DNA of 64,000 nucleotides from Aquilaria yunnanensis (taxonomy: Eukaryota; Streptophyta; Magnoliopsida; Malvales; Thymelaeaceae). A model generated the notes under the pieces. It had not been told where the DNA came from. It did no database searches and saw nothing but the letters and a program-made list of their open reading frames with translations. Within the stretch, counting starts at the first letter, position 1, and every line of letters begins with the position of its first letter. Shown here one piece after another: positions 12,101 to 24,150 of the stretch. Location: NCBI GenBank assembly GCA_039654915.1, contig CM077594.1, positions 90,162,893 through 90,226,892 on the forward strand. The letters run 5' to 3'. The translations under genes and the position numbers were made by a program.

Positions 12101-12246
12101 GTTGTAAATACAACATAAGTCCAAGACCCAGTCAGACCCGCTACTTGACCCGGATATACTTCCTTAACCCGACAATTCCCCAGCCCGCGTTCTTTTTGAA
12201 TTAACACAGTTTCCTTTTTACCTGATTACTTTTGGAAAACAGACCC
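9104..12246 (-). repeat. Right arm of the Harbinger-like palindrome
   Basis: Inverted copy of the left arm, carrying the same internal duplications. It has about 125 bp at roughly 11386-11513 that the left arm lacks, so there was an insertion here or a deletion on the left. The inner border falls near 9104, where the match after TGCCTATTCTATTTT stops. Confidence 0.75.
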
Positions 12247-12378
12247 AAATAGAATCATAGATCTATTCAAATTTTGACCCCATTCCAAGTCCTAGATGTA
12301 TAGAATTTGTGTACAAGTCCCAAACCTTTGAATGGTCATTACGTCGGTTCATACATGGCATCATATCCCTTAAGTTAT

Positions 12379-13486
12379 GGGAAAATTATGTAGACCCCAA
12401 ATTACCCCTCCAAAGCTAACTCCGACCGCTAAGAAAAAAAGGTGAAATTCATTTTATCCTCCTAAACTTCCTCACTTGATAACTTTGTCCCCAATAGTCA
12501 CACCTCGTCCCCTTCATCCCTCTGCGTCTCCCCAAAATCATTTCTTCCCATTTCAACTCTTCCAACTCAGCTCCCACAACGCAACGGGCTCAGCTAGTCC
12601 TCAATTTTTAACTGAATCATGAGTTGTTGCATGTCTTCCTTTTCAGTTGAAACCCACCTAAAAAAGGGCTAGACCTAGCAGAACCAGCAAGCCAATCACC
12701 ACCAATCGTCGAAGTCTGAGCCAATTCTTCCTGGGTTTGCAAAGTCGAAGCCGATTCACCCAGGGTTTGCCGAAGCCGGAGCCAATTCTCCATGGATTTG
12801 CCATAGTCGGAGCCGTTTCTCCTAGTTCCAACTGCCCGTCAGCGAAACCACCCTTAAGGAGTTAATCGTCCATGCTGGCGCTGTCCTCAACAATATTGGT
12901 CACCAAGTTTGACAGGTCTGAAAAGGAGGAGAAGCCAGTTGCAATATCATCATCCGGTTCACTAATGGAGAAGGAGGGGAAGCGGAGGCACCTAGAAATA
13001 GTGGAGAAAAGTATTGAAAGGAGAGAGAAAATGATGCAGAAAAGGAATAACAAAACAACGGCTCGAAGGCAATACTAGGAAGTCATGGAAAGTAGACTGG
13101 TGGTGGAAGCGAACCTGACAGCTTGGCGAACCTGGAGCCTGAAATGCTAAATATCTGTCCACCGGAAGTTGAAGCTGTGGCTGTGAATATGGGCCAATTA
13201 AGGCAATAAATCCAAAGATCGTGAGGGAACGAACCGAGTGAATCCAGAGATTGTTAGATGTATAAGTTGGTGAGGCAAAAGTTTAAGGGAAGAAAGCTAG
13301 GAGCTTAAAAGTAGATATTTTCTCTCTTTGTTGTCATAATGGTGATTAATAGAATTAAATTTTCACAGGATAAATGCAGATATTTGAAATAGGGATACAT
13401 TATCAGCGGGTAAGTTTAGATATTTAAAATAAGGAGGACCCAAGTGTAGATTAAGTGATACCTAGAGGGAGTTTTGATAATTTTTT
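12379..13486. mobile_element. Putative Mutator-like TIR element with gene-like interior
   Basis: The right end, read on the minus strand, starts GAAAAAATTATCAAAAC and belongs to the same terminal family as the element at 15857-17332. The left end starts GGGAAAATTATG. The flanks TTAAGTTAT and CTAATTTAT are a weak possible 9 bp duplication. The interior (about 12480-13280) is GC-richer and has short open frames on both strands near 12862-13078, but nothing I can assign. Confidence 0.4.
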
Positions 13487-13487
13487 C

Positions 13488-15847
13488 TAATTTATGCGAT
13501 CAAGAATGACGTCATATTTAGTAATGACATCATGGATAAGATCAAGAGTATAGTAGCCGGAGAAATTGAAGTGGACACTACAATGAGGATTTCTTACAAT
13601 CCATGAGGCGTTAAGAAAATTACAGCTCTCGTGCTATTGGTTGCAGTAACGTATTTTTATAAGTTGTCACCAATCCATTTATATCTAAATTGATTGAAAA
13701 CCTTAAAATAGTTTATGAGAACTCTAAAGGTTTGAGAATATTATTATGTTAATATAACTTTATTATAACGCCCAAAACTTAGCAACTTAGTTTAATTTTA
13801 ATTTTTATTTTGCTTACTTATAAATATTTTAATTAATTTTTCAAACCATGGATTCTAAGCGAACTATCCGGACATGAACTCTTAAGTATTACTGCTTAAT
13901 TTTACTTATTTTATATAATTTTAATATTTTTAGACCATGGATATTATCAGACCACTCGGATGAGGAACCTAAATTCATATTTTTTTATCTTTATTTATCT
14001 TTTAAATATTTTAGTTAATTATTAATCCAAACCATGAATTTTATGGGATCATCTGGACATGGATATTAGAACTTAATTTATTTATGATTGTATTTATTTT
14101 CTTAATTACTTTTAAAGATTTTAAATAATTATCCAAATCATGGATCCTACTGGATCAGCTGGGTATGAATTTTGAAACTTATTGTAAATTACTATCTTAA
14201 ATTCATCCTAGCATTTTGTTAAACACGTGTGAAATTAAATTTTTTTAAGTATGATTTTTAAATGTATTATGTGAATTAAATGAATTTTAAAATTATATTA
14301 GTTATAAAAAAATGATCTAACCTAGACCTAGAATCCCGCCTAATGTAAATAACCAAACTAAATCATGGCTCTAACAAAACAAAACAGGTAAACAAAGAAG
14401 AAAAATAAACAAAAAAAATGCTGCCAGTGACTAATTTGTCAAATAGAGAAGGAATAAGGATTGAAACGAACAAAAGAATAAGATCGTAGGCCTAGGTGCT
14501 AGTTTTTACCAAAGCGGGCTGGTTGACTGGGTCGAACGGACTTGGAAATGGACCGAGTCGCGGGGTTGTAATTCGGGTCGCGTCATTTTTTGCCTCAATT
14601 CTCTTCTCTGGCAGCAACAGGGTCGTGACTCGCGGCTTCCTCCTCGTCGGTTTGTCTTGCTGGTGGCAGTGGGTACGTCGAGGCTAGGCGGCAAGGGGTC
14701 GAACAACACAGGGGAGGCGAGCCTGGGTCGATCGCTACGGTTGGAGCAACGGCGATGGAGGTTGGAATGGTGTCAACAGAGAACGGCACGGCTCCTGGGG
14801 TGGCGGCGGTCTTGGAAAAGTTCAGGGTTTTTGGGGAGGAGGTGGCAAGATAGGGGACTTAGGTTGCAGTTTTCCCTTTTCTCGATAAAAGCTTGAGCTG
14901 TCTGCAATTTTTTTTAGCTTCTTTTTTTCTCCTCAATAATCACCCATATTTATACTAGGGGAGTTTTAGGCGATATTAACCTGAATTTTAGAGGTTAAGC
15001 CCCATCCAAATCAAATTTGATAGAGTTTAAACAAGGAGCTGTTCAAAATACTTGTCTAAGTGCAAAAAAACTCTTGATTTACTGATTCTGCCCTAGACTC
15101 TATGCAAATTTTCAATTTCACCCAATACTTCGATGTTTTGTCAATTGGGCCCAAAAACTTATAAAATTTTCAGATTTTCCTAAACCTTTATAAACTTGGT
15201 AGATTTGCCTCAAACTTTTTGAGCTTGACAAATTTGACCTAAAATTTGCGTATTTGCCCAAAACTTTCAATTTACGCCCAAACTCCCCCTTTTTGCCTAA
15301 ATTGACCCAAAAGAAATTTAGGACCGCTAAATTAGTACCTAACTAAGTGAATTCCTCTTTGATCCTAAATGACCATTCTAAATTCCTAAAATTTCATAAT
15401 ACAAAATGACAACATAATCTAAATGAACATAATCTTATCAACTACCAAACATCGAAAATGACCAAAGTGACCCACGAATGACTAAATTGCCCCCTAAAAA
15501 TAAGAATGCCCCTAAACTAATTTTTCTAATATAAGACTAAACTAAAATTAGTACCCAAACAAAATTAAGTGCAAACACTATTTATTTGGGGTTTTAAAAT
15601 CAATAGATTAATTACACCTTAAGATCTTAATTTTTAGTTTTTCTATTTTGTTCTTTAATATAAATAGTTTTATAAATTGTCTTTGAAAATGACATAATCT
15701 ATCATTATGCTTTATTCCTCTAAATTTATTTTTTTAATTATTTTTGCTTTATAATTTTTTTTATTTATTTTTTATTTTTGTACTCTTTTTATATTTATAT
15801 ATTTAATTTTTTTTAACTACCTCTAATTAACAACATAGTTTTCATTT
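13488..15847. other. Intergenic or old retroelement sequence, no gene
   Basis: AT-rich, with one GC-rich island (about 14500-14890) carrying short overlapping open frames and no recognisable domain. The phrase TAACGCCCAAAAC at about 13766 and the GGTCG-rich island resemble LTR sequence, but I found no paired LTRs. From 15100 to 15300 the DNA is a loose array of CAAACTTT/TTTGCC phrases. Confidence 0.35.
13840..14175. repeat. Four diverged tandem copies, about 90-108 bp each
   Basis: A phrase of the type CCATGGAT...GGACATGAA recurs at about 13847, 13936, 14032 and 14138. Each copy is followed by an AT-rich ATTTTA/TTAATT stretch. The copies differ substantially, so the array is old. Confidence 0.6.
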
Positions 15848-15856
15848 TCAAAATTG

Positions 15857-17332
15857 GAAATTACAACCCCCTCCACCTGAGATTTAGTTGAACATACAGT
15901 TTTATCCTTACTACTTCAAATACTTATACTTCCTGACAAGTTAACACCACAATTTACCATTACCAAAAAAATGAGAAGATCCCATACTTTGCCCCCTAAT
16001 TTCTAATGGTCTTACTTGCACTTCTCTGCGTGGTCTGATCTTCAATACCAATCCTTCAAAACCAGTAGACCAAAGAAAAAATATAACTTTCTCAAATTGA
16101 AGCCTGCCCATTTAATCCTCGCCCTTTCTCAAATCAACATGCAAGAACGAAATTTGGCAAGATTTCTGTGTCAAATCACACACAAAAAATGCAAAAGTTG
16201 AATAATAACATAGTATCATACCAAATTCCTGGAGGACCATAGCACTTGTATTAGCTGATATGTTCTTGCTAAACACTAACCTCAAACAATTCCTGAATCT
16301 TTTTGTCACAATAAATCTTAGAAAGAAACAATCAAACTGGGAAAACAACCTTAGTAGAAAAAGGCACGAGACATTAACGCCAACCAAAAAACCCACAAGT
16401 ACCAACTCAATCTTCAGCCAAAAGTCAGGAAAGCATTCGGTTTCTAGGAATCCATCGACAAATAAATGCAAGCAAAACCATAACATTACTGCAACTCACA
16501 CACAAAAGCACATGTCTAAGTAGTTCCTCTCCCATTCTTCCCCCACAGATTTTCTCAGCAACCAAACAGAGCCAAAAGACAGGACAAATCAGCAGAAAAA
16601 TTAGAACAGGACAATTGGCGGCCTCCTCTTGCACTGCCATCACCATCTACAGTTGGTGGAGGGGCTGGGCTAGGCTTAAAAGCCTCTTCATCCGATCCAT
16701 TACCTGGTCTTGAAAGGAGAAAAGGGAGATGAATTTCTAGCACGTATTTCAACTAAGAGAGCAAAGATTGAGAGGAAGGAAAGAGCGAGGCCATGGGGGA
16801 GGATAGAAAGAGGAAGTGAGGAGTGCAAGCAGAAGACGAAGAGGATAACAAGGAGAGCATCCGTCACGGCGAACTCACCACTGTCAATGAAGGGGATCGA
16901 AAACAGGGGTTTCTAGGTTCATTTCTGGGTTTTCCAAGAAACAAATGAATTGGGGTTTATAAGATCTGTCTAGGTTTTCCAAGAACTTTTTACATGATTC
17001 TGTCATGTTCGAGTGAACTAGGGTTTCTGGGTTATTTTGAATCTGATCACACCAAGAACGTGAGACATTGGAAGGAAGTCTTGGGTCTCTGGGTTATTTT
17101 CTAGGTGCTTTTTTTTGTAGATTAATTGGTTTGATTATAACTGGTTTTAGTAGTTGGGGGGCAAAGTTTCTACGGAAGAAAGCTAATAGGGTAAAGTCTG
17201 ACATTTTCTCATTTTTTTGATAACGGTGAATCATGGTGTTAACTAAATAGGGGTAAGTGTAGTTATTTGAAACAGTGGGGACAAAACTATAGATTTGACC
17301 AAACCTCAAGCGTATTTTGATAATTTTCCCAT
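15857..17332. mobile_element. Mutator-like TIR element, 1.48 kb, 9 bp target duplication
   Basis: TCAAAATTG is repeated exactly on both sides (15848-15856 and 17333-17341). The termini are long imperfect inverted repeats: the left has GTTTTATCCTTACTACTTCA and CAAAAAAATGAGAAGATC, the right (minus strand) has GTTTTGTCCCCACTGTTTCA and CAAAAAAATGAGAAAATG. A 9 bp duplication plus long TIRs fits Mutator-like elements. No transposase is seen. The interior at about 16480-16930 is GC-richer, with open frames on both strands, and could be a captured gene fragment. Confidence 0.75.
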
Positions 17333-17784
17333 TCAAAATTGATTATTACTTTTGATCCCTTTTCATTTATTTCTTATAGTGACTAATAAAACTAAAATAA
17401 CATAAATGATAAAGCTCATTTCTAGGGTTAACTACACCTGTAGACCCTGACCTTTTATTATTGTCCTATCTTAGACCCTAACCTCAAAACTTTGTATGGA
17501 AAATTCTCAACCTTAATTTTTTATCCCAATTTAGACCTTTAGAGCACAGAAAATGCAAAAAAATAATAGAATTGGCAACGTAGCATGCCAGCATTGAATG
17601 ACTTGTCACATGGCACAATGAATCAATGACTTGTGATTATGTGGAAAAGGAAAAATAATAATAAAAAATAAATTCAAACCCAAAATCCAGTGAATAAAAT
17701 CCAAATCATCGACCTCCTCCCGCTCCTCTACCCATCCCTAGCAAATTCCCCACTCTCTCTACCTTAACTCAGAGGCCTTTCAAC

Positions 17785-19614
17785 TAGGGGTGAAAAAAGC
17801 CAGGCTTTTTTTGAGTAGCTCGAGCTCGAGTTAAGACATTTCGAGTCGAGCTGAAAAACAGGCTCGAATGTTTTTAGGGCTCGAGCTCGAGCCTGAGCAA
17901 ACCCGGCCCCAAAAGCTTGAGGGCCTATCAGGCCCATTTCTTTTTTATCTTTTTTTTTTTTCCAATCAGGCCCTAAACTCTCTCTTTCTCTCTCTTCTCC
18001 CCATGGCATCGCCTCCTTCTTCGCTTCTCTCCTTCCCCTTTGCCATCGTCAATGACGCCCATTCCTCCTCCCTTGACACCATCAGGCCTTAAACTCTCTT
18101 TCTGTCTCTTCTTCCCATGGCATCGCCTCCTCCTCCGCTTCTCTCCTTCCCCTTCGCCATCACTAACGCGCCCATTCCTCCTCCCTCGACAACATCAAGT
18201 CACCATCGTTGCTCTAACTTCCACCACTATTTTCACCCAATATCAATGACGCCACCATCGATGCTCTAACTAGGCATTGGAGACCCAAATCGGCAGCTCG
18301 AGGATGGACTATGATGGCTCGACTATCGAATTGAGGGAGATGATGCCTCATTTGTGAATTTCACAAAATCAGGGTAGAACAGCAAACAACTGGAAAGTTT
18401 GGGATATGCTCTCTATTCTCCCTTCTTTAGTTATCATTAGGGGTGAGCATAGGTTGGGTAAACCCGAAACCGAAACCGAACCACCCCATTGGGTTGGATA
18501 AAAATTGATCATGGTTCTCGGGTTGGTTCCATATATAGGAGAACCAACGGTTTTTGGGTTGGTTCTGGTTCCATATGGAACCAACCCGAGGTGAAACCGA
18601 ACCCGATATATATATATATATATATATAAATAATAAAAATTATAGTATTACTAATATATCTATACACACACACACACACACATATTTCTTTGAAGTATTA
18701 TGATGGTTATTTTGTGTTTTTATAAACTCTTAAACTGATGTTCCAAATTGAAACAGTATAGAAGTTGTGGGATCATTTACGAAATTTATCCATATTTGCT
18801 TAAATCACTTTGCTTCATAGACCCACCATTCCTAAGTCATTTTGCTTTCGATCTTTTATTCTATACTACTCTTTACGACATAATTATGATATTTTTTTCA
18901 TTTGAGTCATGCAAAATTAAAAATTTATGACATTGACATATTTTAGGTTTTGATACTGAAGAAGATGGTCTTAAAGACTCAGTTTTCTATATTGAATGTT
19001 ATACCAATATTGGAATTACTGGAATGAAGTAAACTAGTTAAGATTAAAAATGTCCCACCACAAGCAACTCTTTTGAACCAATTTTGTAAGAACAACATTT
19101 TAAACTCTTTTGAATGTATCTAAGTACTTATATTTAAATATTAATTTAATTGTATATTATGTTTAATATGTCATAAAACTAATTATGGATGTAGATTTAT
19201 TGAATTTTGGTGTTGTTATAGGTATATGGTATAAACCGAAAAACCCGAGAACTAGAACCGAAAAACCCAGAACCATGGTTCTGGTTCTATTCGGTTCTCG
19301 GTTCTGGGTTGGGTAGAAAAATTTTAGAACCGAGGTCATTTTGGGTTGGTTCGGTTCCATCATAAAACGGAACCAACCCGACCCATGCTCACCCCTAGTT
19401 ATCATTGTAAGAAAAATTGCAAATTTAGTCCCCCATCTTTTATCTAAGTTTTAGTTGGGGTATTAAATATTTATTTGTCATTCGAGCTTTGCGGGTTTTC
19501 GAGCCGAGCTTGAGCCTAAAAAATTAGGCTCGAGCTCGAAGTAGTACCAAATAGTGAATGGGTCGAGCTCGAGCTTAGTGGGCTCAAGCTCAGCCAGGCC
19601 CATTTTCACCCTTA
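17785..19614. mobile_element. Middle nested element: hAT-like
   Basis: The ends are TAGGGGTGAAAA and, on the minus strand, TAAGGGTGAAAA, the same terminal type as the MITE at 3021-3379. The 8 bp flanks are CTTTCAAC (17777-17784) and CCCTCAAC (19615-19622), which differ only by two C/T transitions. Subterminal CTCGAGCTCGAG-type repeats occur inside both ends. It is split by the element at 18439-19396. Part of the interior (about 17990-18260) has two diverged copies of a CCATGGCATCGCCTCCTcct-type segment. Confidence 0.7.
18439..19396. mobile_element. Inner nested element, 958 bp, 10 bp duplication
   Basis: AGTTATCATT flanks it exactly (18429-18438 and 19397-19406). The termini are AGGGGTGAGCAT and ATGCTCACCCCT, extended by GGGTT/AACCC-rich subterminal repeats (AACCCGAAACCGAA and inverted copies). 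The interior is AT-rich with a (TA)n tract near 18608-18628 and a (CA)n tract near 18666-18681, and holds no coding sequence. The 10 bp duplication favours a Mutator-like origin over hAT. Confidence 0.85.
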
Positions 19615-20219
19615 CCCTCAACTCCCCTGGCACAAAGACTTCCGCATCCTTTAGTGGTGTCTCAACTCCCCCAGCACGCTTTAGCCCCTTTTCATTATAA
19701 TTGGCACGCTTAAGCCCCATTGACCGGGCTGTTTTATGACTCGGACAATTTGGCACTCTTCAGCCCTATTGACTAGCAATTTTGTGACTTGGACAGCATG
19801 TGGGAGGGTCAGTCAGACGACATGAGAAGATGGGCAGTGATTTGACGATTCGGCGATTCAAATGGCGTGGAAGGACGGATGATGATTTGAATGGATAGGT
19901 GTGAACAAACGAACAGTGATTTGGACAGACAGACAAACAGCGACATGAACAAACGAAATCTTTGTTCAAAACTATCTTTTTTTTTAATTATTATTTTTCC
20001 TTTTTATTAGTTTTGTTCTTTTCCATATCATCACCAGTAGTTGATTATTATGCCCCGTGGCTAGTTTCATTAATTTTAATATTTTCCATCCTCTAAAGAT
20101 CTAAAATGGAATAAAAAATTGAGGTTGATGACTTACCATGTAAAGTTTTGAGTTTAGAGTCTAAAATAGGACAATAATAAAAGGTTATGGGCCACAGGTG
20201 CATTTAGCCTCTCATTTCT

Positions 20220-21462
20220 ATGACGATATGAAAACTTTAAAATCTCTCTCGTTTAAAATATTAGATGATTTATCATTTTGTTTCGATTTTATATTTATGT
20301 GAACTCTAATATCTTTCTCGTTTAAATTAATGGATGATCAATCATCTTATTGCAACTTTATATTTATATACTTATTCGGAGATTAATTGTTTTCAAGAAA
20401 TTCATATTGAATAAATGGCCATTAATCTCCTTCAATAATAAATGAGCTAGAACAATTCTAGCTTATGACAATTGTGGTTTAAAAAATAAATTGGTTTCAT
20501 ATTTTTTTAGTTTTTATCTTTTTAATGTTTAAGTATGAACCAAGATTTCTATGATATTTTATTTTAAATTCAAAAATGAGAAAAATATGGTTAATTGCTC
20601 AATCTTATTGAAATTAAATTAATGATAAAAATAAAAAATTATATAAAATTTGTTATAAGGTAAATACTAACACTGAAAAGGCAAGATTAGCAATAGTTAA
20701 ATTTTCTATATTTGATGTTGTAATTGATCAATAACCATTTTGTTACATAAGGCATTCTTAAAATTGGTTAATTAATCAAAAAATAATCAAATCTAAATCT
20801 ACAAAATTACCAATATTATATTATTTCAAATGAAAGAATTTTAAGATTTTTCATATTTTTTGGAAAAGGGCCTTATCTTTTGTTTAGTTTTCGCTTTAGG
20901 AAAATCTAATTGAGATGGACGTCGCACACTTCGATTGGACAAATGGTGACTCATTTATTTCGGAAACCCTCCATCCCTACATGATCCTCTTTAGGTTTAA
21001 CAAGTTCTAAAATATGTGAGGAGGAAAAGAAAAGGAAAACAGCCAATTATTTTGAAAATGAAAATGGTGTTCTTAATTAGATGAAATTAAAAATTTGAAA
21101 ATAAAAAAAATGAAAAATAAGCATAGGGAATAAAAATTAAATAAAATGTCAAGTAACTGAAGCAAAAATAATTGAAAATAAGTTAACTATAAAAATATAT
21201 AAAGTATATATGTCATGTGAAAAATACAATTGAACCATCTTATATGTTAAGAAGAAAACTTAAAAAAATCTAAAAGTTAGGTCCCAATGTTTAATTATTA
21301 AGTCATTAGCTTTAATGTCCAGAATAAACGACATTGGACAATTATAAGTCTCTTAAACCTCAAGGGACTTTCAAAGGTTTCTAAAATATGGGGCATAACT
21401 ATAATTCCCATTAGACCTCAAAAGATTCTTTGTCATTCCCTTTTATATACTTTCTGCTTTTC
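20220..21462. other. AT-rich intergenic, no gene
   Basis: Low-complexity AT-rich DNA without open frames of note. Nothing recognisable on either strand. Confidence 0.5.
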
Positions 21463-21470
21463 CAAAGAAG

Positions 21471-22250
21471 CAGGGGGCGTAGTCAAAAATTCAATTAGGA
21501 ATGAGGGTCCCCTGTGTGGTGTGGGGCGTGGGGCAAGTTGTTAGCATATATAAATTTATAATCAATAATAGAAAACACTAAATAATATTATATATAAGCA
21601 CATGAAATTTAAAAATTTATAATAATTAAGTTCATTTCAAAAGTTTACAACTTAAAATTTAGTAGACAGTTTACATATATAAACATATGGAATTCAAAAG
21701 TTTACAATAATTAAGTTCAATTGAAATTTCAACTTAAATTTAGTAGTCTTTTTCGTGAATGAAATAAGTTCAATTTATAGAGTAAAAATGGTTATTTTAA
21801 TTTTTTATTAATTATAAAAAAATTATTATACAAATTAAATTTATTATATAACACTTACTTGATAGTTCAAATTATAATCTAAAAAATTATTATTAGACAA
21901 ATACTTTGAGTTAACAAATTTCATGTAACATAACCAAAATAAAACATTTTTAATAGATTTAGGACTAAAACGAAATGGTCTTAATACATTTGGAACAAAA
22001 ACAAAATGTTTAATAAGATAGCAACTAAAATGAAATAATAATTAAAGATTAGGTATTATTACACAATTTACTCAATAAGACCTTAAAATGATAAAATATA
22101 CTAGGGCCCCTTATTAATAACACAACTTACAGATAGGTATTAACTTTAGTTTTTCTACAACTATATTACATATCCAATAAGCCAATTAAAAATTTTAAAA
22201 TTCTATAGGGGGCAGTTGCCCCTTCCCGCCCCTAAGATGCTACACCCCTG
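21471..22250. mobile_element. Non-autonomous hAT element, 780 bp
   Basis: The termini are CAGGGGGCGTAG and, on the minus strand, CAGGGGTGTAGC, typical hAT ends. CAAAGAAG is an exact 8 bp direct repeat on both sides (21463-21470 and 22251-22258). There is no transposase. The right part (about 21945-22075) carries a TTTAGGACTAAAA / GTTTAATAAG repeat that is shared with the foldback element at 32411-32993. Confidence 0.9.
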
Positions 22251-22258
22251 CAAAGAAG

Positions 22259-24150
22259 TCTGCTATATACCGACGTTTCACTCTCATCTGCAAGACCTAC
22301 ACTTAACGGATTTTCCAGTAGCTGATGTAAGTTCTAACTTTATACTTAGCACTTGTTAGCTTTATGTTGCAGAGGACTATGCCCAAATTCAGTTTCACTT
22401 TTTTACTTATGAAAGGGCTAAGACTAAGCAACCTCTAAGGCTATAAATGAACCAGATAAACACAACGAGCTCTATTTTTTAACTAAACATGAACACGAAT
22501 ACAAATAAGCCATATTCATGTTTATTCGTTTGCGTAGTAGAAAATGGTATTCATGTTTGTTCATGTTCATTCATCAATGGCAACAAAATGTATCAAACAA
22601 ACAAACGCGCTCATAAACAAAAATAAAAGAATGCGTTCATAAACGATGTATGTGAACTAGTTCACAAATAATTTAAACAAATGTAGTAGATATAAACAGG
22701 TGAACTTAAACAAATAAACACATACATAAACACAAACAAACATTACTTTGGTCTAAGTGACCAACAAAAACCTAAACTTCAGAAAGGGTACAAATCACAT
22801 GTGAATGGTTTATGCATATATAAATAAGTATATATTAATTTAAATAATAAATAAATAAATAAACTAACAATGAATGAATAAATGAATAAACAGAAAATTT
22901 CGTTCACATTTATTTGTTTAGCTTGGTAAATTAACATAACAAATTTCTGCTAAACGGTCTACGAACATATATTATACCAAATACTTTGCTCATTTACAAT
23001 CCAAGCAACTCCGGTCGAGTGGCACGCAGGCCCGACGATTGCGTTCGTTTAAAACAAACAGGGCTGAAAAATTATAACCCTTCTATTTTCTCTAAGCGTC
23101 CAGACAAAACAATCGACCGTCACTTCCTTCCAGCGGCTCGTCTTCCTCTTCTTTGCTCATAATACTCTTCAATTCCAAGTGCTTGAAGAAAAGCTAAAAG
23201 GAAGAAGAAGGGCGGAGGTGATCGGCTACGGTGAGGAGCTGGCAAGGGAAGACGTAGTCGAAGACGTGCTGAGAGAAACAGTGAAATATGGCTGTAATTT
23301 TGTCAAAAACAGAGGGGCGCCTTTTTTTGCTTTTAATCCAAAACGGGTCGTTCGTAGCGTCTCCAACCTAACCCAACCCGATCGATAAATGGCATGGAAT
23401 TAAAGCGAAGCCAAATTGGGCCCCAAAGTTCTCAGAAAACTTTCACACAAAAGAGATGGGCCATCATAATGAGCCATGACAATCCGACTCGAGCAACAAA
23501 GAATCATGGTTGCTTCAACTCCAACTGGAGACAAAGTTTAGAGTGTCCTCTCTCCTTATTTTCTCCCCTTCATTCCCAGTAGTTTTCATCTTACATTGGT
23601 AAGTTAACTGCCAAAATCTAGAAAAACTTTAGGGGCCACCACCACCCACAAGCTCACCAGCATGATTCCAATGGAGCTTAAACATAAAACGCTCAAGAGT
23701 CATTTAGTTGCCGTATTAAGGAATTATTTATTTTACCAGAGACGGGTTTCTTCTAAGCAAATCTACCACATGGATGTAGATAGAGCCCTTCTCCAGGCAG
23801 CCATGGATGATCTCCAACGAAGAGCAATAACGGTCGACCTCCATCTGAGAGAGCAATTTCTCCCTCCGCATTAGCTTCTGCACTCTCCATCAAACTTCAG
23901 TATCTTCGACAACGAAGCCTAAGTCACCTTAACTGATCAGTCACCTTTGTCGTTGGCCGGCAACATAGAGGTGGGAACAAATGAATAAAAATGTGGAAAC
24001 GAAATAGTCCATTACTGTCCGGATCAGGCGTGATCAGTTAAGGTCCAAGTGGTGGCGGAGTCAAAGATTTTAGATTTGGGGCGGGAATTAGAAATTTTCA
24101 ACATAAAATTTATATATATAAATAATTTTACTTGAATTACAAGAAAAAAA
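22259..24150. other. Intergenic with repeat-rich and gene-like patches
   Basis: From 22440 to 22970 the DNA is a dense mix of TGTTCATG/AAACAAACA/AATAAATA phrases, like the subterminal repeats of plant TIR elements, but I could not fix its ends. A GC-richer island at about 22990-23400 and a second near 23660-23880 have short open frames with no recognisable domain. They may be decayed gene or transposon pieces. Confidence 0.35.

Larger units (their letters stand above)
4065..12246. mobile_element. PIF/Harbinger-like element built as a giant inverted repeat, 8.18 kb
   Basis: Both outer ends read GGGTCTGTTTTCCAAAAGTA going inwards, which resembles PIF/Harbinger/Tourist termini. The left flank is TAA, the expected 3 bp target; the right flank is AAA, so the duplication is imperfect or mutated. 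Arms of about 3 kb (4065 to about 7083, and about 9104 to 12246) are inverted copies around a 2.0 kb centre. The centre holds a Myb/SANT-like remnant fused to the C-terminal end of a Harbinger transposase. Over a 108-codon stretch that is open in both arms (5846-6172 and 10015-10341) I count about 11 or 12 amino-acid differences, so the arms are close but not identical. Neither arm contains an intact gene. Confidence 0.8.
17424..20210. mobile_element. Outer nested element: Mutator-like, TIRs about 120 bp, 9 bp duplication
   Basis: CTCATTTCT occurs immediately outside both ends (17415-17423 and 20211-20219). The inverted ends pair over about 120 bp: CCTTTTATTATTGTCCTAT is shared, as are CTCAAAACTTT and the inner TTTAGAG. 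The long TIRs and 9 bp duplication point to the Mutator superfamily. No transposase is recognisable. The interior has been invaded by the hAT-like element at 17785-19614. Confidence 0.85.

Noticed and set aside
14496..14896. GC-rich island with overlapping open frames on both strands
   Set aside because: Frames are open because of composition; no domain, no splice context, and it lies within repeat-like DNA.
22440..22975. TIR element suggested by TGTTCATG/AAACAAACA-rich DNA
   Set aside because: The phrase density fits subterminal repeats, but I could not find paired ends or a target duplication, so it is left as intergenic repeat-rich DNA.
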